Shown here in pieces: positions 36,067 through 43,937 of a DNA stretch of 64,000 nt. The stretch comes from an uncultured Eubacteriales bacterium (GTDB lineage: Bacteria > Bacillota > Clostridia > Oscillospirales > Oscillospiraceae). Each line of letters opens with the position of its first letter. Position 1 is the first letter of the stretch. The notes under the pieces are model-generated. The model had not been told where the DNA came from. It did not search any database and saw only the letters and a program-made list of their open reading frames with translations. The stretch lies in NCBI GenBank assembly GCA_900545815.1, contig URAM01000007.1, positions 3,051-67,050 of the forward strand. The letters run 5' to 3'. The translations under genes and the position numbers were made by a program.

Positions 36067-36600
36067 TCACCTCTCAGATTCATCCAGCAGTACGGAAAGC
36101 ACTGCGTGGTACAGCGCTTCCGGATGCTTTTGGAACCGCTGGGCGAACTCGGTCGCCTGCTGTCGGTCAGGCACTGCCATTTGCAGGGTGAGCAGGTTGC
36201 CGGCGTCATCGTCAATGATCAGCTCTACCGTGTACCGCTCCTGATTGGGTACCGGCGTGATGACGGCGCGGATCTGATCGCGCTGTTTCAGCTCTTTGTT
36301 CAGCAGTTGGGTGCTGCGGTCGCACTTGGTGCGCACGGAGAGGGGCAGTTCGTTGGCACAGATGGCACAGTTATCGTGTCCCTTCTCTGTGATGGACAGC
36401 AGTCCTTCCTCCGACTCTGCCACATGGCCGTTCTCGGTCAGCGCCCCCAGAGCGGTGGCAAATTGGAAGTAGTCCACCCCGTCATCACAGAGTGCCAGAT
36501 CTGTCAGCTCCGCCATGGTCACCGGTAAAATCAGGTGGTCTAAGATGTAGAGGATGAGCAGGCGCACATCCAATGGATTGCGAATAAAACCACGAGCCAT
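36067..36600 (-). CDS. DUF4364 winged-helix protein
   Basis: 177 residues. The N-terminal RLLILYILDHLILPVTMAEL helix and following beta-wing (LLSITEKGHD) fit the DUF4364 family, a PadR-like putative transcription regulator common in Clostridia. TAGGAGGTAC lies before the ATG. It leads the two-gene operon with the CmpB-like protein, so it could regulate that gene; this is inference only. Confidence 0.82.
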   Translation of the reverse strand: MARGFIRNPLDVRLLILYILDHLILPVTMAELTDLALCDDGVDYFQFATALGALTENGHVAESEEGLLSITEKGHDNCAICANELPLSVRTKCDRSTQLLNKELKQRDQIRAVITPVPNQERYTVELIIDDDAGNLLTLQMAVPDRQQATEFAQRFQKHPEALYHAVLSVLLDESER

Positions 36601-36651
36601 ATCCCGTACCTCCTAGTGAAAATTTAAGGTTTTATAAAATCACTTAAAATC

Positions 36652-36680
36652 AGTATAAACGAAATTGCCGAAATTGACAA
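36652..36680 (-). promoter_or_regulatory. Promoter of the DUF4364 operon
   Basis: Minus strand TTGTCA, 17 bases, TATACT. Confidence 0.7.
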
Positions 36681-36696
36681 GAGGTGGTCGAACGCC

Positions 36697-36725
36697 TTGA
36701 CAGGCTGTTCAGAATTAGCTATGAT
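36697..36725 (+). promoter_or_regulatory. Promoter of the DUF3048 lipoprotein gene
   Basis: TTGACA (36697-36702), 17 bases, TATGAT (36720-36725). Back to back with the divergent DUF4364 promoter. Confidence 0.75.
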
Positions 36726-36801
36726 AAACAAGCACCATAAGCAATAGTTAGGAGAACGGGCATTGTTTTCTGCGCTGCCCCTTAAAATGGAGACGTTTCA
36801 A

Positions 36802-37986
36802 ATGAAAAAACTAATTTGTACCTTGCTCACCTTGGCGATGCTCTTAGGGCTGGCTGGCTGTACGACTGCTCCGACCGGCAGTGGTGACGCCAGCGCCGGT
36901 GTCACCGAACCTGCCGGCCAGGATTCCACGGAAGAACCCACTGGCGGCACCGGTCTGCCTGGCAACCGCAACCCCTTGACCGGCGAGGAGACGGACACAG
37001 ATATTTCTCAAAATTGTCCGGTGGCGGTTATGCTCAACAATATCAAGCAGGCGCTGCCCCAGTCCGGCAACTCCAAGGCGGATTTCTTCTTTGAGATCCC
37101 TGAGGAAGGGGGCATCACCCGTATCATGGCGCTCTATCAGGACATCAGCGATGTGGGCACCATCGGCACCGTCCGCAGCACCCGCCCCTACTATGTCCGT
37201 CTGGCCGTTGGCCACGACGCCATCCTGACCCATTGCGGCGGCAGCAACACGGCCTACTACATCATTAAGAAGTATATGCGCAACGCCGACTTCAACGACA
37301 TGGACTGCCTGAACAAGGGTACCAACTGCGCCTACAGCTACTTCTACCGCAGTCAGGCTCGCCTGAACGCAGGTTATGCCACCGAGCATACCATGTATAC
37401 CGATTCTGACAAGATCCAGGACTACCTGAAAAACGGCAAGGACGATGTGCGCACCAAGCATAAGAAGAACTTTGACGCCGGTCTCCGCTTCGCTGAGGAC
37501 GGCACCCCCGATGGTGCTTCCGCCACGGACGTGGATGTGGAGATGTCCCAGTATAAGAACACCACCTTCCAGTACAACGCCGACAAAAAGACCTATGCGG
37601 TCGGTCAGTTTGGCACCGGCTATATTGACGAAGCCAACGGCAACAAGCAGGTGGAAGTGACCAACGTGCTGGTTATCCTCACGGACATCTCCGTGGTCAA
37701 GGAATCCACCAAGGGACACCTGTCCGTATCCACCACTGGCACCGGCACCGGCTATTACATCAGCGGCGGCAAGTACATCCCCATCACCTGGAAGAAGGAC
37801 AGCGTCACTGCGCCCCAGCGGTTCTATGACCAGGACGGCAACGAGCTGAAGCTGAGCGTGGGCAAGACCTTCGAGTGCATGATCGACAAGTCCCGTGATG
37901 TGAAGATCGACGGCAAGGTGCTGGAGAAGCCGGCAGACGCCAACGAGAACGACAACGAAGTGGATAAGATGGCGCTGGCAGACTGA
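36802..37986 (+). CDS. DUF3048 (YerB-like) lipoprotein
   Basis: A 394-residue secreted lipoprotein. The signal peptide ends in a lipobox LAGC near residue 17-20, followed by a Ser/Thr/Pro-rich linker. Then come the DUF3048 N-terminal (PVAVMLNNIKQALPQSG; TVRSTRPYYVRLA) and C-terminal (ITWKKDS; YDQDGNELKLSVGKTF) domains. The molecular role of YerB proteins is unknown. Start 36802 has GGAGA nine bases upstream and gives a clean signal peptide. Confidence 0.9.
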   Translation: MKKLICTLLTLAMLLGLAGCTTAPTGSGDASAGVTEPAGQDSTEEPTGGTGLPGNRNPLTGEETDTDISQNCPVAVMLNNIKQALPQSGNSKADFFFEIPEEGGITRIMALYQDISDVGTIGTVRSTRPYYVRLAVGHDAILTHCGGSNTAYYIIKKYMRNADFNDMDCLNKGTNCAYSYFYRSQARLNAGYATEHTMYTDSDKIQDYLKNGKDDVRTKHKKNFDAGLRFAEDGTPDGASATDVDVEMSQYKNTTFQYNADKKTYAVGQFGTGYIDEANGNKQVEVTNVLVILTDISVVKESTKGHLSVSTTGTGTGYYISGGKYIPITWKKDSVTAPQRFYDQDGNELKLSVGKTFECMIDKSRDVKIDGKVLEKPADANENDNEVDKMALAD

Positions 37987-38020
37987 TAGCCAATCGTCCA
38001 AATACATCTCGAACAACTTT

Positions 38021-38049
38021 AAGCCCGGTTCCAATGGAGCCGGGCTTTT
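38021..38049 (+). terminator. Terminator of the DUF3048 gene
   Basis: AAGCCCGG / CCGGGCTT with a T run. It abuts the left end of repeat B copy 2. Confidence 0.75.
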
Positions 38050-38319
38050 GCCTCGCAGAGTTCCGGCAGGATGCCGGAATAAAATGCAATCTGAAAAAAC
38101 TGGCGGCGTGTACGTCAGTTTTTTCTCTTCTCAGACGGGTAAGTTGCCGCAGCGTTCAGAAAACTTGCCAGTGGCAAGTTTTTAGCGTAGGCCCCGCCTG
38201 TTCTACAGGTGGGGAACCTACCGACGAAGTGAGTGCATGCACCCGGCTGCATACATCATGGAAATGCTTGCATTTCCATGATATTAGGGCGAAGCCCAGT
38301 GCAGTTCTGCACTGGGCTT
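38050..38319. repeat. Structured intergenic repeat B, copy 2, carrying block A
   Basis: The same order of hairpins as at 34975-35160: TTCCGGCA/TGCCGGAA, AAAAAACTG/CAGTTTTTT, CAGACGGGT/ACCCGGCTG, ATCATGGAAATGC/GCATTTCCATGAT and AAGCCCAGTGCAG/CTGCACTGGGCTT. Inside the third hairpin sits block A (38146-38227), otherwise known from 8696-8788. Bases 38320-38428 are purine-rich and hold nothing I recognise. Confidence 0.8.
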
Positions 38320-38428
38320 CTTGTTGTGTTGCGTGTATCCTAGGTAGGGAAAAAGAAGAAATTGGAGTAGAGAAAAGAAAAAGCAAGAAAGTAAAATTAG
38401 GGGAGAAATAGGGGAGTGGTGTATGGCA

Positions 38429-38977
38429 TCAAGCCTTATCCTTCAGGGCGATGCCGTAGTTGATGACGCCGTTGTAGGTGCCCGGTTCTACATGGTTGTA
38501 GTCCAGGACAGCGATGCGGCGGGTCTGGGTGCCGTGGTTGCTGCCGTCCCAGGAGACGATCTCATCACCGATCTTGTAGCGGCCGCCCTTCATCGCATCG
38601 GAGAAGTAGATCTCATAGGATGCCTCGTTCAGGTTCTTTTTGTCCCATACGGCGAACTTGTCCAGAGTGCCGTAATAGCCGGCGCTGTCGATGGTCACGG
38701 AGACCTTCTTGCCTTTGGGGACGAAATCAGTGTCACTCTCCAGGTTCAGGGTGTACGTCAAATCCTGTGCCTTGGAAGCTAGCTTCACCGTTGCGGGGAT
38801 CTCCACGGTGAAGGAGGGGACGACTGCTTCAGTCTTTTCCAGCACGACCTTCTGCTGCACCTTGGCGGAGGGGGAGTTGACGTTCACATCCACAGCCATC
38901 GCAGAGATGGAAGTCAAGGCAGTGGCAGCCACCACCAAACCGGAGACGGCCAGGGTTTTGAATTTGTTCCGTTTCAT
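38429..38977 (-). CDS. Secreted beta-rich surface protein, unknown function
   Basis: 182 residues with a signal peptide (cleavage probably after SAMA, near residue 30). The mature part is beta-strand rich: FTVEIPATVKL, TYTLNLESDTDFVP, and a final EPGTYNGVINYGIAL strand, the pattern of Ig-like, pilin- or WxL-like domains in Gram-positive surface proteins. No sortase motif or WxL is visible. AAAGGAGGT precedes ATG 38977. It is downstream of a membrane-anchored gene of similar architecture; the two likely work together. Confidence 0.7.
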   Translation of the reverse strand: MKRNKFKTLAVSGLVVAATALTSISAMAVDVNVNSPSAKVQQKVVLEKTEAVVPSFTVEIPATVKLASKAQDLTYTLNLESDTDFVPKGKKVSVTIDSAGYYGTLDKFAVWDKKNLNEASYEIYFSDAMKGGRYKIGDEIVSWDGSNHGTQTRRIAVLDYNHVEPGTYNGVINYGIALKDKA

Positions 38978-39065
38978 GGGTTGTACCTCCTTTATGTATT
39001 TGCATGGGTTGATTCTGTCTATATAGGATCCATAAACCCACTCAGAGAGCAGGGAGATGGGGCAT

Positions 39066-39563
39066 TCAGGCCACATGCAGTCCCACTGTTACGCTGCCGC
39101 CGTTCATGGACTCGGCGCCGTCCAGGGAGCGGGTACTGATGGCCACATGGAGGGCGTGGTCGCCCTGAGATAAGGTGCTGGGCAAGGAGATGCCTTCCAG
39201 CGCCTTCCCCGGTTCCACCCAGCCGCTGGTCAGCAGGGAATTTGTGCTGTTATCCAGCGTCACGTTAAACTGGAACAAGCAGGGGTTGCCGGTGGGGTTG
39301 GTGAGGACAATGGGAATATCCCTGTCCGACCGGCTCAGGGTGATGTCGTTGTAGCCAGGGAAGCGGATATGCAGGGGATCTGCCGACAGGGTGTCGCCGG
39401 TGTCAAATGCTGCGGCGTTCTTGTCCAGTACCACGCCGCTGGACGGGTCTTTGGTCTGTCCGCTGCTCATGGAGAACATCACAGCACAGATGGTGATTGC
39501 TGCAATGGCCAGCGCCATCATGGCGAGGATGATGCTGGTTCGCTTTTGCCTATCGTTTGTCAT
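39066..39563 (-). CDS. Membrane-anchored beta-sandwich protein, unknown function
   Basis: 165 residues with an N-terminal membrane anchor (about 11-32) and an extracellular beta domain. The block FPGYNDITLSRSDRDIPIVLTNP...WVEPGKALEGISLPSTLSQGDHAL resembles a common Firmicutes family with 'IPGYGSI...NPEEN...EPGKS...L..G.Y' strands, usually next to secreted beta-rich proteins. GGGAGG supports ATG 39563. The downstream secreted-protein gene is 88 bases away on the same strand. Confidence 0.7.
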   Translation of the reverse strand: MTNDRQKRTSIILAMMALAIAAITICAVMFSMSSGQTKDPSSGVVLDKNAAAFDTGDTLSADPLHIRFPGYNDITLSRSDRDIPIVLTNPTGNPCLFQFNVTLDNSTNSLLTSGWVEPGKALEGISLPSTLSQGDHALHVAISTRSLDGAESMNGGSVTVGLHVA

Positions 39564-39707
39564 TGGAATCGCCTCCCGTTTCATCGCCTTTATTGTAGTC
39601 CCGGGGCACGGTGCCTTCCATCCTGTTCTGGTAAAGGGTGGGTTAAATCCCTGTAAAACCGGTCATTCCAGCTCCGACAGACCCAACGCCTTTTGTGCGC
39701 TTTGCCG

Positions 39708-39737
39708 TTGACAAGGGCAGGGGGGACATGGTATCCT
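39708..39737 (+). promoter_or_regulatory. Promoter of fhs and its riboswitch
   Basis: TTGACA (39708-39713), 18 bases, TATCCT (39732-39737). Transcription would start just before the aptamer. Confidence 0.65.
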
Positions 39738-39747
39738 ATAAACGGAT

Positions 39748-39888
39748 CATATGACTGACGGAAGTGGAAGGAACCACAGGGAGTATGATCTGGCAGACCA
39801 TCGGGCCTGTCTGGATTGACTGTTTGACAGTCAATGTGCCGACCGTCTGGGCCAAGGAAGAATGGGTCTGGATGTTCGGCGTTTTTTT
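39748..39888 (+). ncRNA. ZTP (pfl) riboswitch with terminator
   Basis: The aptamer has the two conserved halves of the pfl motif: GACTGACGG followed by the GTGG..ACCAC hairpin and GGGAG, then, after a variable stem, GCCGACCGTCTGGGC (39838-39852). The 3' half also pairs with GGATGTTCGGC before seven T (39882-39888), so ligand binding would block termination. ZTP riboswitches turn on one-carbon and purine genes when folate is short, which suits fhs downstream. Confidence 0.88.
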
Positions 39889-39944
39889 GCGCCCGAAAGA
39901 TTCAGATACGAGTACGTTTGACGGACAGAAAGGATGATTTGCCC

Positions 39945-41639
39945 ATGAATCAGAAGATGAAAGAAGAAAACCGCATCAAGTCGGATATTGAAATCGCACA
40001 GAGCACGCCTATGCTTCCCATCAGCCAGGTAGCTGAAAAAGCGGGGATTGATGAAAATCTGCTGGAATACTACGGCAAGGTCAAGGCTAAGATCGACATC
40101 CGGCCCCTACGGGACGCCCCCCGCAAGGCCAAGCTGATCCTAGTCACCGCCATCAACCCCACCCCCGCCGGAGAGGGCAAGACCACCACCAGCGTGGGTC
40201 TGGCGGATGCCATGGCCAAACTGGGCAAGAACACCATGCTCTGCCTGCGGGAACCTTCTTTGGGGCCGGTCTTTGGCGTCAAGGGCGGCGCAGCCGGCGG
40301 CGGCTACGCCCAGGTCATTCCCATGGAGGACATCAACCTCCACTTCACCGGCGATTTCCACGCCATCGGCGCAGCCAACAACCTGCTGGCCGCTATGCTG
40401 GACAACCACATTCAGCAGGGGAACGCCCTGGACATCGATGTGAAGAACATCACCTGGCGCCGCTGTGTGGATATGAACGACCGGCAGCTCCGCAACGTCA
40501 TCGACGGCATTGGCGGTCGGATGCAGGGCGTGCCCCGGGAAGACGGCTTTGATATCACCGTTGCCTCTGAAATCATGGCAGTCCTCTGCCTGGCTTCCGA
40601 CCTGATGGATCTGAAGCAGCGCCTGGCGCGCATCATCGTGGGCTACAACCGTGCCGGTCAGCCGGTCACCGCCCATGACCTGAAGGCGGAAGGCGCTATG
40701 ACCGTCCTGCTCAAGGACGCCATCAAGCCCAACCTGGTGCAGACCCTGGAGCACAACCCCGCCATCGTCCACGGCGGCCCCTTCGCCAACATCGCCCACG
40801 GCTGCAACTCCGTCTCCGCCACCGACGCCGGCATGAAGCTGGCCGATTATGTGGTCACCGAGGCTGGCTTCGGCGCAGATCTGGGTGCGGAGAAGTTTTT
40901 GGACATCAAGTGCCGTGTTGCCGGCTTTGACCCCAGCGCTGTGGTCATCGTGGCCACTGTCAAGGCGCTGAAATACAATGGCGGCGTGCCCAAGAGTGAG
41001 CTGGGCACCGAAAACTTGGAAGCCCTGGAGAAGGGTCTGCCCAACCTGCTCAAGCACGTGGAGAACATCACCAAGGTCTTTGGTCTGCCTGCCGTTGTGG
41101 CCATCAACCGGTTCGTCCAGGACACCGATGCCGAGCTGGATCTCATCCGTGCCAAGTGCCAGGAGCTGGGCGTGAACGTGGCCATGAGCGAAGTGTGGGG
41201 CAAGGGCGGCGAAGGCGGCCTGGAGCTGGCAGAGGAAGTGCTGCGTCTGTGTGAGCAGCCCCATGACTTCCAGTTCAGCTATGAGCTGAACCAGCCCATC
41301 AAGGCCAAGATCGAAGCCATTGTGAAAAAAATCTACGGCGGCGAAGCAGTCACCTACTCCAATGATGCCAACAAGGCCATCGCCAAGCTGGAAGAACTGG
41401 GCTGCGGCGATCTGCCCATCTGTATGGCAAAGACCCAGTATTCTCTGTCCGATGACCCCGAAAAGCTGGGGCGTCCGGAGGGCTTTACCGTTTCCGTCAG
41501 CAAGGTGAAGGTTTCTGCTGGTGCAGGCTTCATTGTGGTACAGACTGGCGACATCATGACCATGCCCGGTCTGCCCAAGGTACCTGCGGCAGAACGCATC
41601 GACATTGATGCAGATGGCGTCATCACCGGCCTGTTCTAA
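39945..41639 (+). CDS. fhs: Formate-tetrahydrofolate ligase
   Basis: ATP-dependent synthesis of 10-formyl-THF from formate. 564 residues with the P-loop-like NPTPAGEGKTTTSVGL, CLREPSLGPVFGVKGGAAGGG and the C-terminal QTGDIMTMPGLP signature. AAAGGATG lies before ATG 39945; the frame is open upstream only through the riboswitch. The gene is single, controlled by the ZTP switch, and ends in a strong terminator. In this setting it feeds purine synthesis and possibly one-carbon metabolism generally. Confidence 0.97.
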   Translation: MNQKMKEENRIKSDIEIAQSTPMLPISQVAEKAGIDENLLEYYGKVKAKIDIRPLRDAPRKAKLILVTAINPTPAGEGKTTTSVGLADAMAKLGKNTMLCLREPSLGPVFGVKGGAAGGGYAQVIPMEDINLHFTGDFHAIGAANNLLAAMLDNHIQQGNALDIDVKNITWRRCVDMNDRQLRNVIDGIGGRMQGVPREDGFDITVASEIMAVLCLASDLMDLKQRLARIIVGYNRAGQPVTAHDLKAEGAMTVLLKDAIKPNLVQTLEHNPAIVHGGPFANIAHGCNSVSATDAGMKLADYVVTEAGFGADLGAEKFLDIKCRVAGFDPSAVVIVATVKALKYNGGVPKSELGTENLEALEKGLPNLLKHVENITKVFGLPAVVAINRFVQDTDAELDLIRAKCQELGVNVAMSEVWGKGGEGGLELAEEVLRLCEQPHDFQFSYELNQPIKAKIEAIVKKIYGGEAVTYSNDANKAIAKLEELGCGDLPICMAKTQYSLSDDPEKLGRPEGFTVSVSKVKVSAGAGFIVVQTGDIMTMPGLPKVPAAERIDIDADGVITGLF

Positions 41640-41656
41640 TCTAACATTTATATCAG

Positions 41657-41689
41657 AAAACCCCCTGTGCGACTGCACAGGGGGTTTTT
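41657..41689 (+). terminator. Terminator of fhs
   Basis: A 14-bp perfect stem AAAACCCCCTGTGC and complement, loop GACT, then T. Confidence 0.9.
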
Positions 41690-41698
41690 GTCTGTGGT

Positions 41699-42418
41699 TC
41701 AGTTGGCCACATACATCTGCTTATAGGGGTTGCTGCTGTCCGGCGTGACCACGGTGAAGGGGCTGTCCATGATGGCGTCTGCGTCCTGGTCAAAAAGACG
41801 GCAGTACTCTGCTACATAATGGCGAATCTCTTGCAGCTCGTCCTCGTCCGCCAGATGGGTGGTCACCTGAGGCGGGAAAAGCAGATGGCTGCAATCGGAA
41901 CGGAGGATGAGCTTGCCGCCGTGCATTCCCGTGCAGGGGAAATTGCTGGCGATGGGCTTGCCGTCCTGGTGCAGCCCCAGGACAAGGATCAGCCCACCGG
42001 CCTGATACTCACCCAAAAAGCTGCCCGTGCGCCCGCCGATGACCATCACTGGCAGGGTGTCCTGATAAGCCTTCATGTGGACGCCTGCCCGATAGCCAGC
42101 GTTGCCTTGGACGTAGATGGCGCCGCCCCGCATGGCGTAGCCTGCGGTGTCGCCCACGCTGCCGTGGACGATGATGGAGCCGGCGTTCATGGTGTCGCCC
42201 ACTGCATCCTGGGCGTTGCCGAACACCTCCAGAATGCCGCCGTTGAGATATGCGCCCAGGGCATTCCCCGGCGTGCCGTGGATGGACACTTGGTGACGGC
42301 ACATACCGGTTCCGATAAAGCGCTGTCCCAGGCAGTGGGTGATGGTGCAGTCGCAGTCCAGCGCCTGTACATGTTGGTTCAGTTGGTCAAAAGCCACGCT
42401 TCTTGCGTCAATCGTCAT
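41699..42418 (-). CDS. Glutamate synthase GXGXG-domain subunit
   Basis: 239 residues corresponding to the C-terminal beta-helix (GXGXG) domain of glutamate synthase large subunit. The repeated G-x-x-x-G strands (NGGILEVFGNAQDAVGDTMNAGSIIVHG...) are clear. In the archaeal-type split enzyme this domain is separate. AAGGAGGGTG precedes ATG 42418. It is the last of three co-directional genes that together rebuild GOGAT, 13 bases after the FMN subunit. Confidence 0.88.
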   Translation of the reverse strand: MTIDARSVAFDQLNQHVQALDCDCTITHCLGQRFIGTGMCRHQVSIHGTPGNALGAYLNGGILEVFGNAQDAVGDTMNAGSIIVHGSVGDTAGYAMRGGAIYVQGNAGYRAGVHMKAYQDTLPVMVIGGRTGSFLGEYQAGGLILVLGLHQDGKPIASNFPCTGMHGGKLILRSDCSHLLFPPQVTTHLADEDELQEIRHYVAEYCRLFDQDADAIMDSPFTVVTPDSSNPYKQMYVAN

Positions 42419-42431
42419 ACTCGCACCCTCC

Positions 42432-43937
42432 TTATTCTCCTGCGTGGGCGATGCCCAGGATCTCCAGTTCCTTCTCATTCAGTCCCACGCCGCGGAGCAT
42501 GAGCCGGTTGCCCCGGAGGGCTTCGATGGAGTTGATGCCCATGCCGCCCATCAGCTCCTTGATCTCATGGTTCCAGGCGGTGAGCAGATGGATGAGCCGC
42601 TGGCTGGCCTCGTCCGGATTCAGCCGTGCCACCAACTCCGGCACCTGGGTGGCAATGCCCCAGTTGCACTTGCCTGCTTGGCAGGTGCGGCACAGGTGGC
42701 AGCCCATGGCCAGCAGGGCGGCGGTGGCGATGTAGCAGGCGTCTGCGCCCAGGGCGATGGCCTTGACTACATCAGTGGCGCTGCGGATGCTGCCGCCTAC
42801 CACGATGGATACCTCATTCCGGATGCCCTCATCCCGCAGCCGCTGGTCAACGGCAGCCAGCGCCAGCTCAATGGGGATGCCTACGTTGTCTCGGATGCGG
42901 GTAGGAGCTGCGCCGGTGCCGCCTCGGAACCCGTCAATGGCGATGATGTCCGCACCGCTTCGAGCGATGCCGCTGGCGATGGCAGCGATGTTGTGGACGG
43001 CGGCCACTTTGACGATGATGGGCTTTTGGTAGTGAGTGGCTTCCTTCAGGGAGTAGACCAGCTGGCGCAGATCCTCGATGGAGTAGATGTCATGATGGGG
43101 GGCAGGGGAGATGGCGTCCGAGCCTTCCGGCACCATACGGGTGCGGGATACATCCCCTACGATCTTGGCCCCAGGCAGATGGCCGCCGATGCCGGGCTTG
43201 GCGCCCTGTCCCATTTTGATCTCAATGGCGGCGCCGGCGTTCAGATAATCCTCGTGGACGCCGAACCGGCCGGAGGCCACCTGGACGATGGTGTTCTCAC
43301 CGTAGCAGTAGAAATCCTCGTGAAGGCCGCCTTCGCCGGTGTTGTAATAGATGCCCAGGGTGCTGGCGGCTCTGGCCAAGCTCTGGTGGGCGTTGTAGCT
43401 GATGGAGCCGTAGCTCATGGCGGAGAACATCACCGGCATGGAAAGCTCCAACTGGGGCGGCAAGGTGCAGTCCAAAGTGCCGTCCGCCTTCCGGCGGATG
43501 CGGGCGGGCTGCTTGCCCAAAAAGACCTTAGTCTCCATCGGCTCTCGGAGGGGGTCAATGGAGGGGTTGGTGACCTGGGAGGCGTTGATGAGGATCTTGT
43601 CCCAGTACACCGGAAGGGTGTTGGGGGTGCCCATAGAGGACAGCAGCACACCGCCGCTTTCGGCCTGCTTATAGATCTCCTTCATCACGCTGCTGCTCCA
43701 GTTGGCATTCTCCTTCAAGTCGCAGTCGCTCTTGACGATCTTGATGGCACGGGTGGGACAGGTGGCCACGCAGCGGTGGCAGTTCACACAGCGGGCATCC
43801 TCGCTGAGCATGACTTGGTGCGTTTCATCATAGAAATGTACGCCATTTGCACACTGCTTTTCGCAGATACGGCAGCGGGTGCAGCGGCTGTCTTGGCGCA
43901 CCACTTCATATTCTGGGTAGAAATAGTTGATCTTCAT
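42432..43937 (-). CDS. Glutamate synthase FMN/ferredoxin subunit (split GOGAT)
   Basis: Central synthase domain joining ammonia and 2-oxoglutarate to glutamate. 501 residues. The N-terminus has two 4Fe-4S ferredoxin motifs (C19, C22, C25, C29 and C50, C53, C56, C60). The FMN barrel follows with SAMSYGSIS, KMGQGAKPGIGG and DGFRGGTGAAP, then the 3Fe-4S CHLCRTCQAGKC. The built-in ferredoxin domain replaces a GltD partner, and no gltD is nearby. The start codon overlaps the upstream stop by one base (TAATG). Confidence 0.92.
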   Translation of the reverse strand: MKINYFYPEYEVVRQDSRCTRCRICEKQCANGVHFYDETHQVMLSEDARCVNCHRCVATCPTRAIKIVKSDCDLKENANWSSSVMKEIYKQAESGGVLLSSMGTPNTLPVYWDKILINASQVTNPSIDPLREPMETKVFLGKQPARIRRKADGTLDCTLPPQLELSMPVMFSAMSYGSISYNAHQSLARAASTLGIYYNTGEGGLHEDFYCYGENTIVQVASGRFGVHEDYLNAGAAIEIKMGQGAKPGIGGHLPGAKIVGDVSRTRMVPEGSDAISPAPHHDIYSIEDLRQLVYSLKEATHYQKPIIVKVAAVHNIAAIASGIARSGADIIAIDGFRGGTGAAPTRIRDNVGIPIELALAAVDQRLRDEGIRNEVSIVVGGSIRSATDVVKAIALGADACYIATAALLAMGCHLCRTCQAGKCNWGIATQVPELVARLNPDEASQRLIHLLTAWNHEIKELMGGMGINSIEALRGNRLMLRGVGLNEKELEILGIAHAGE

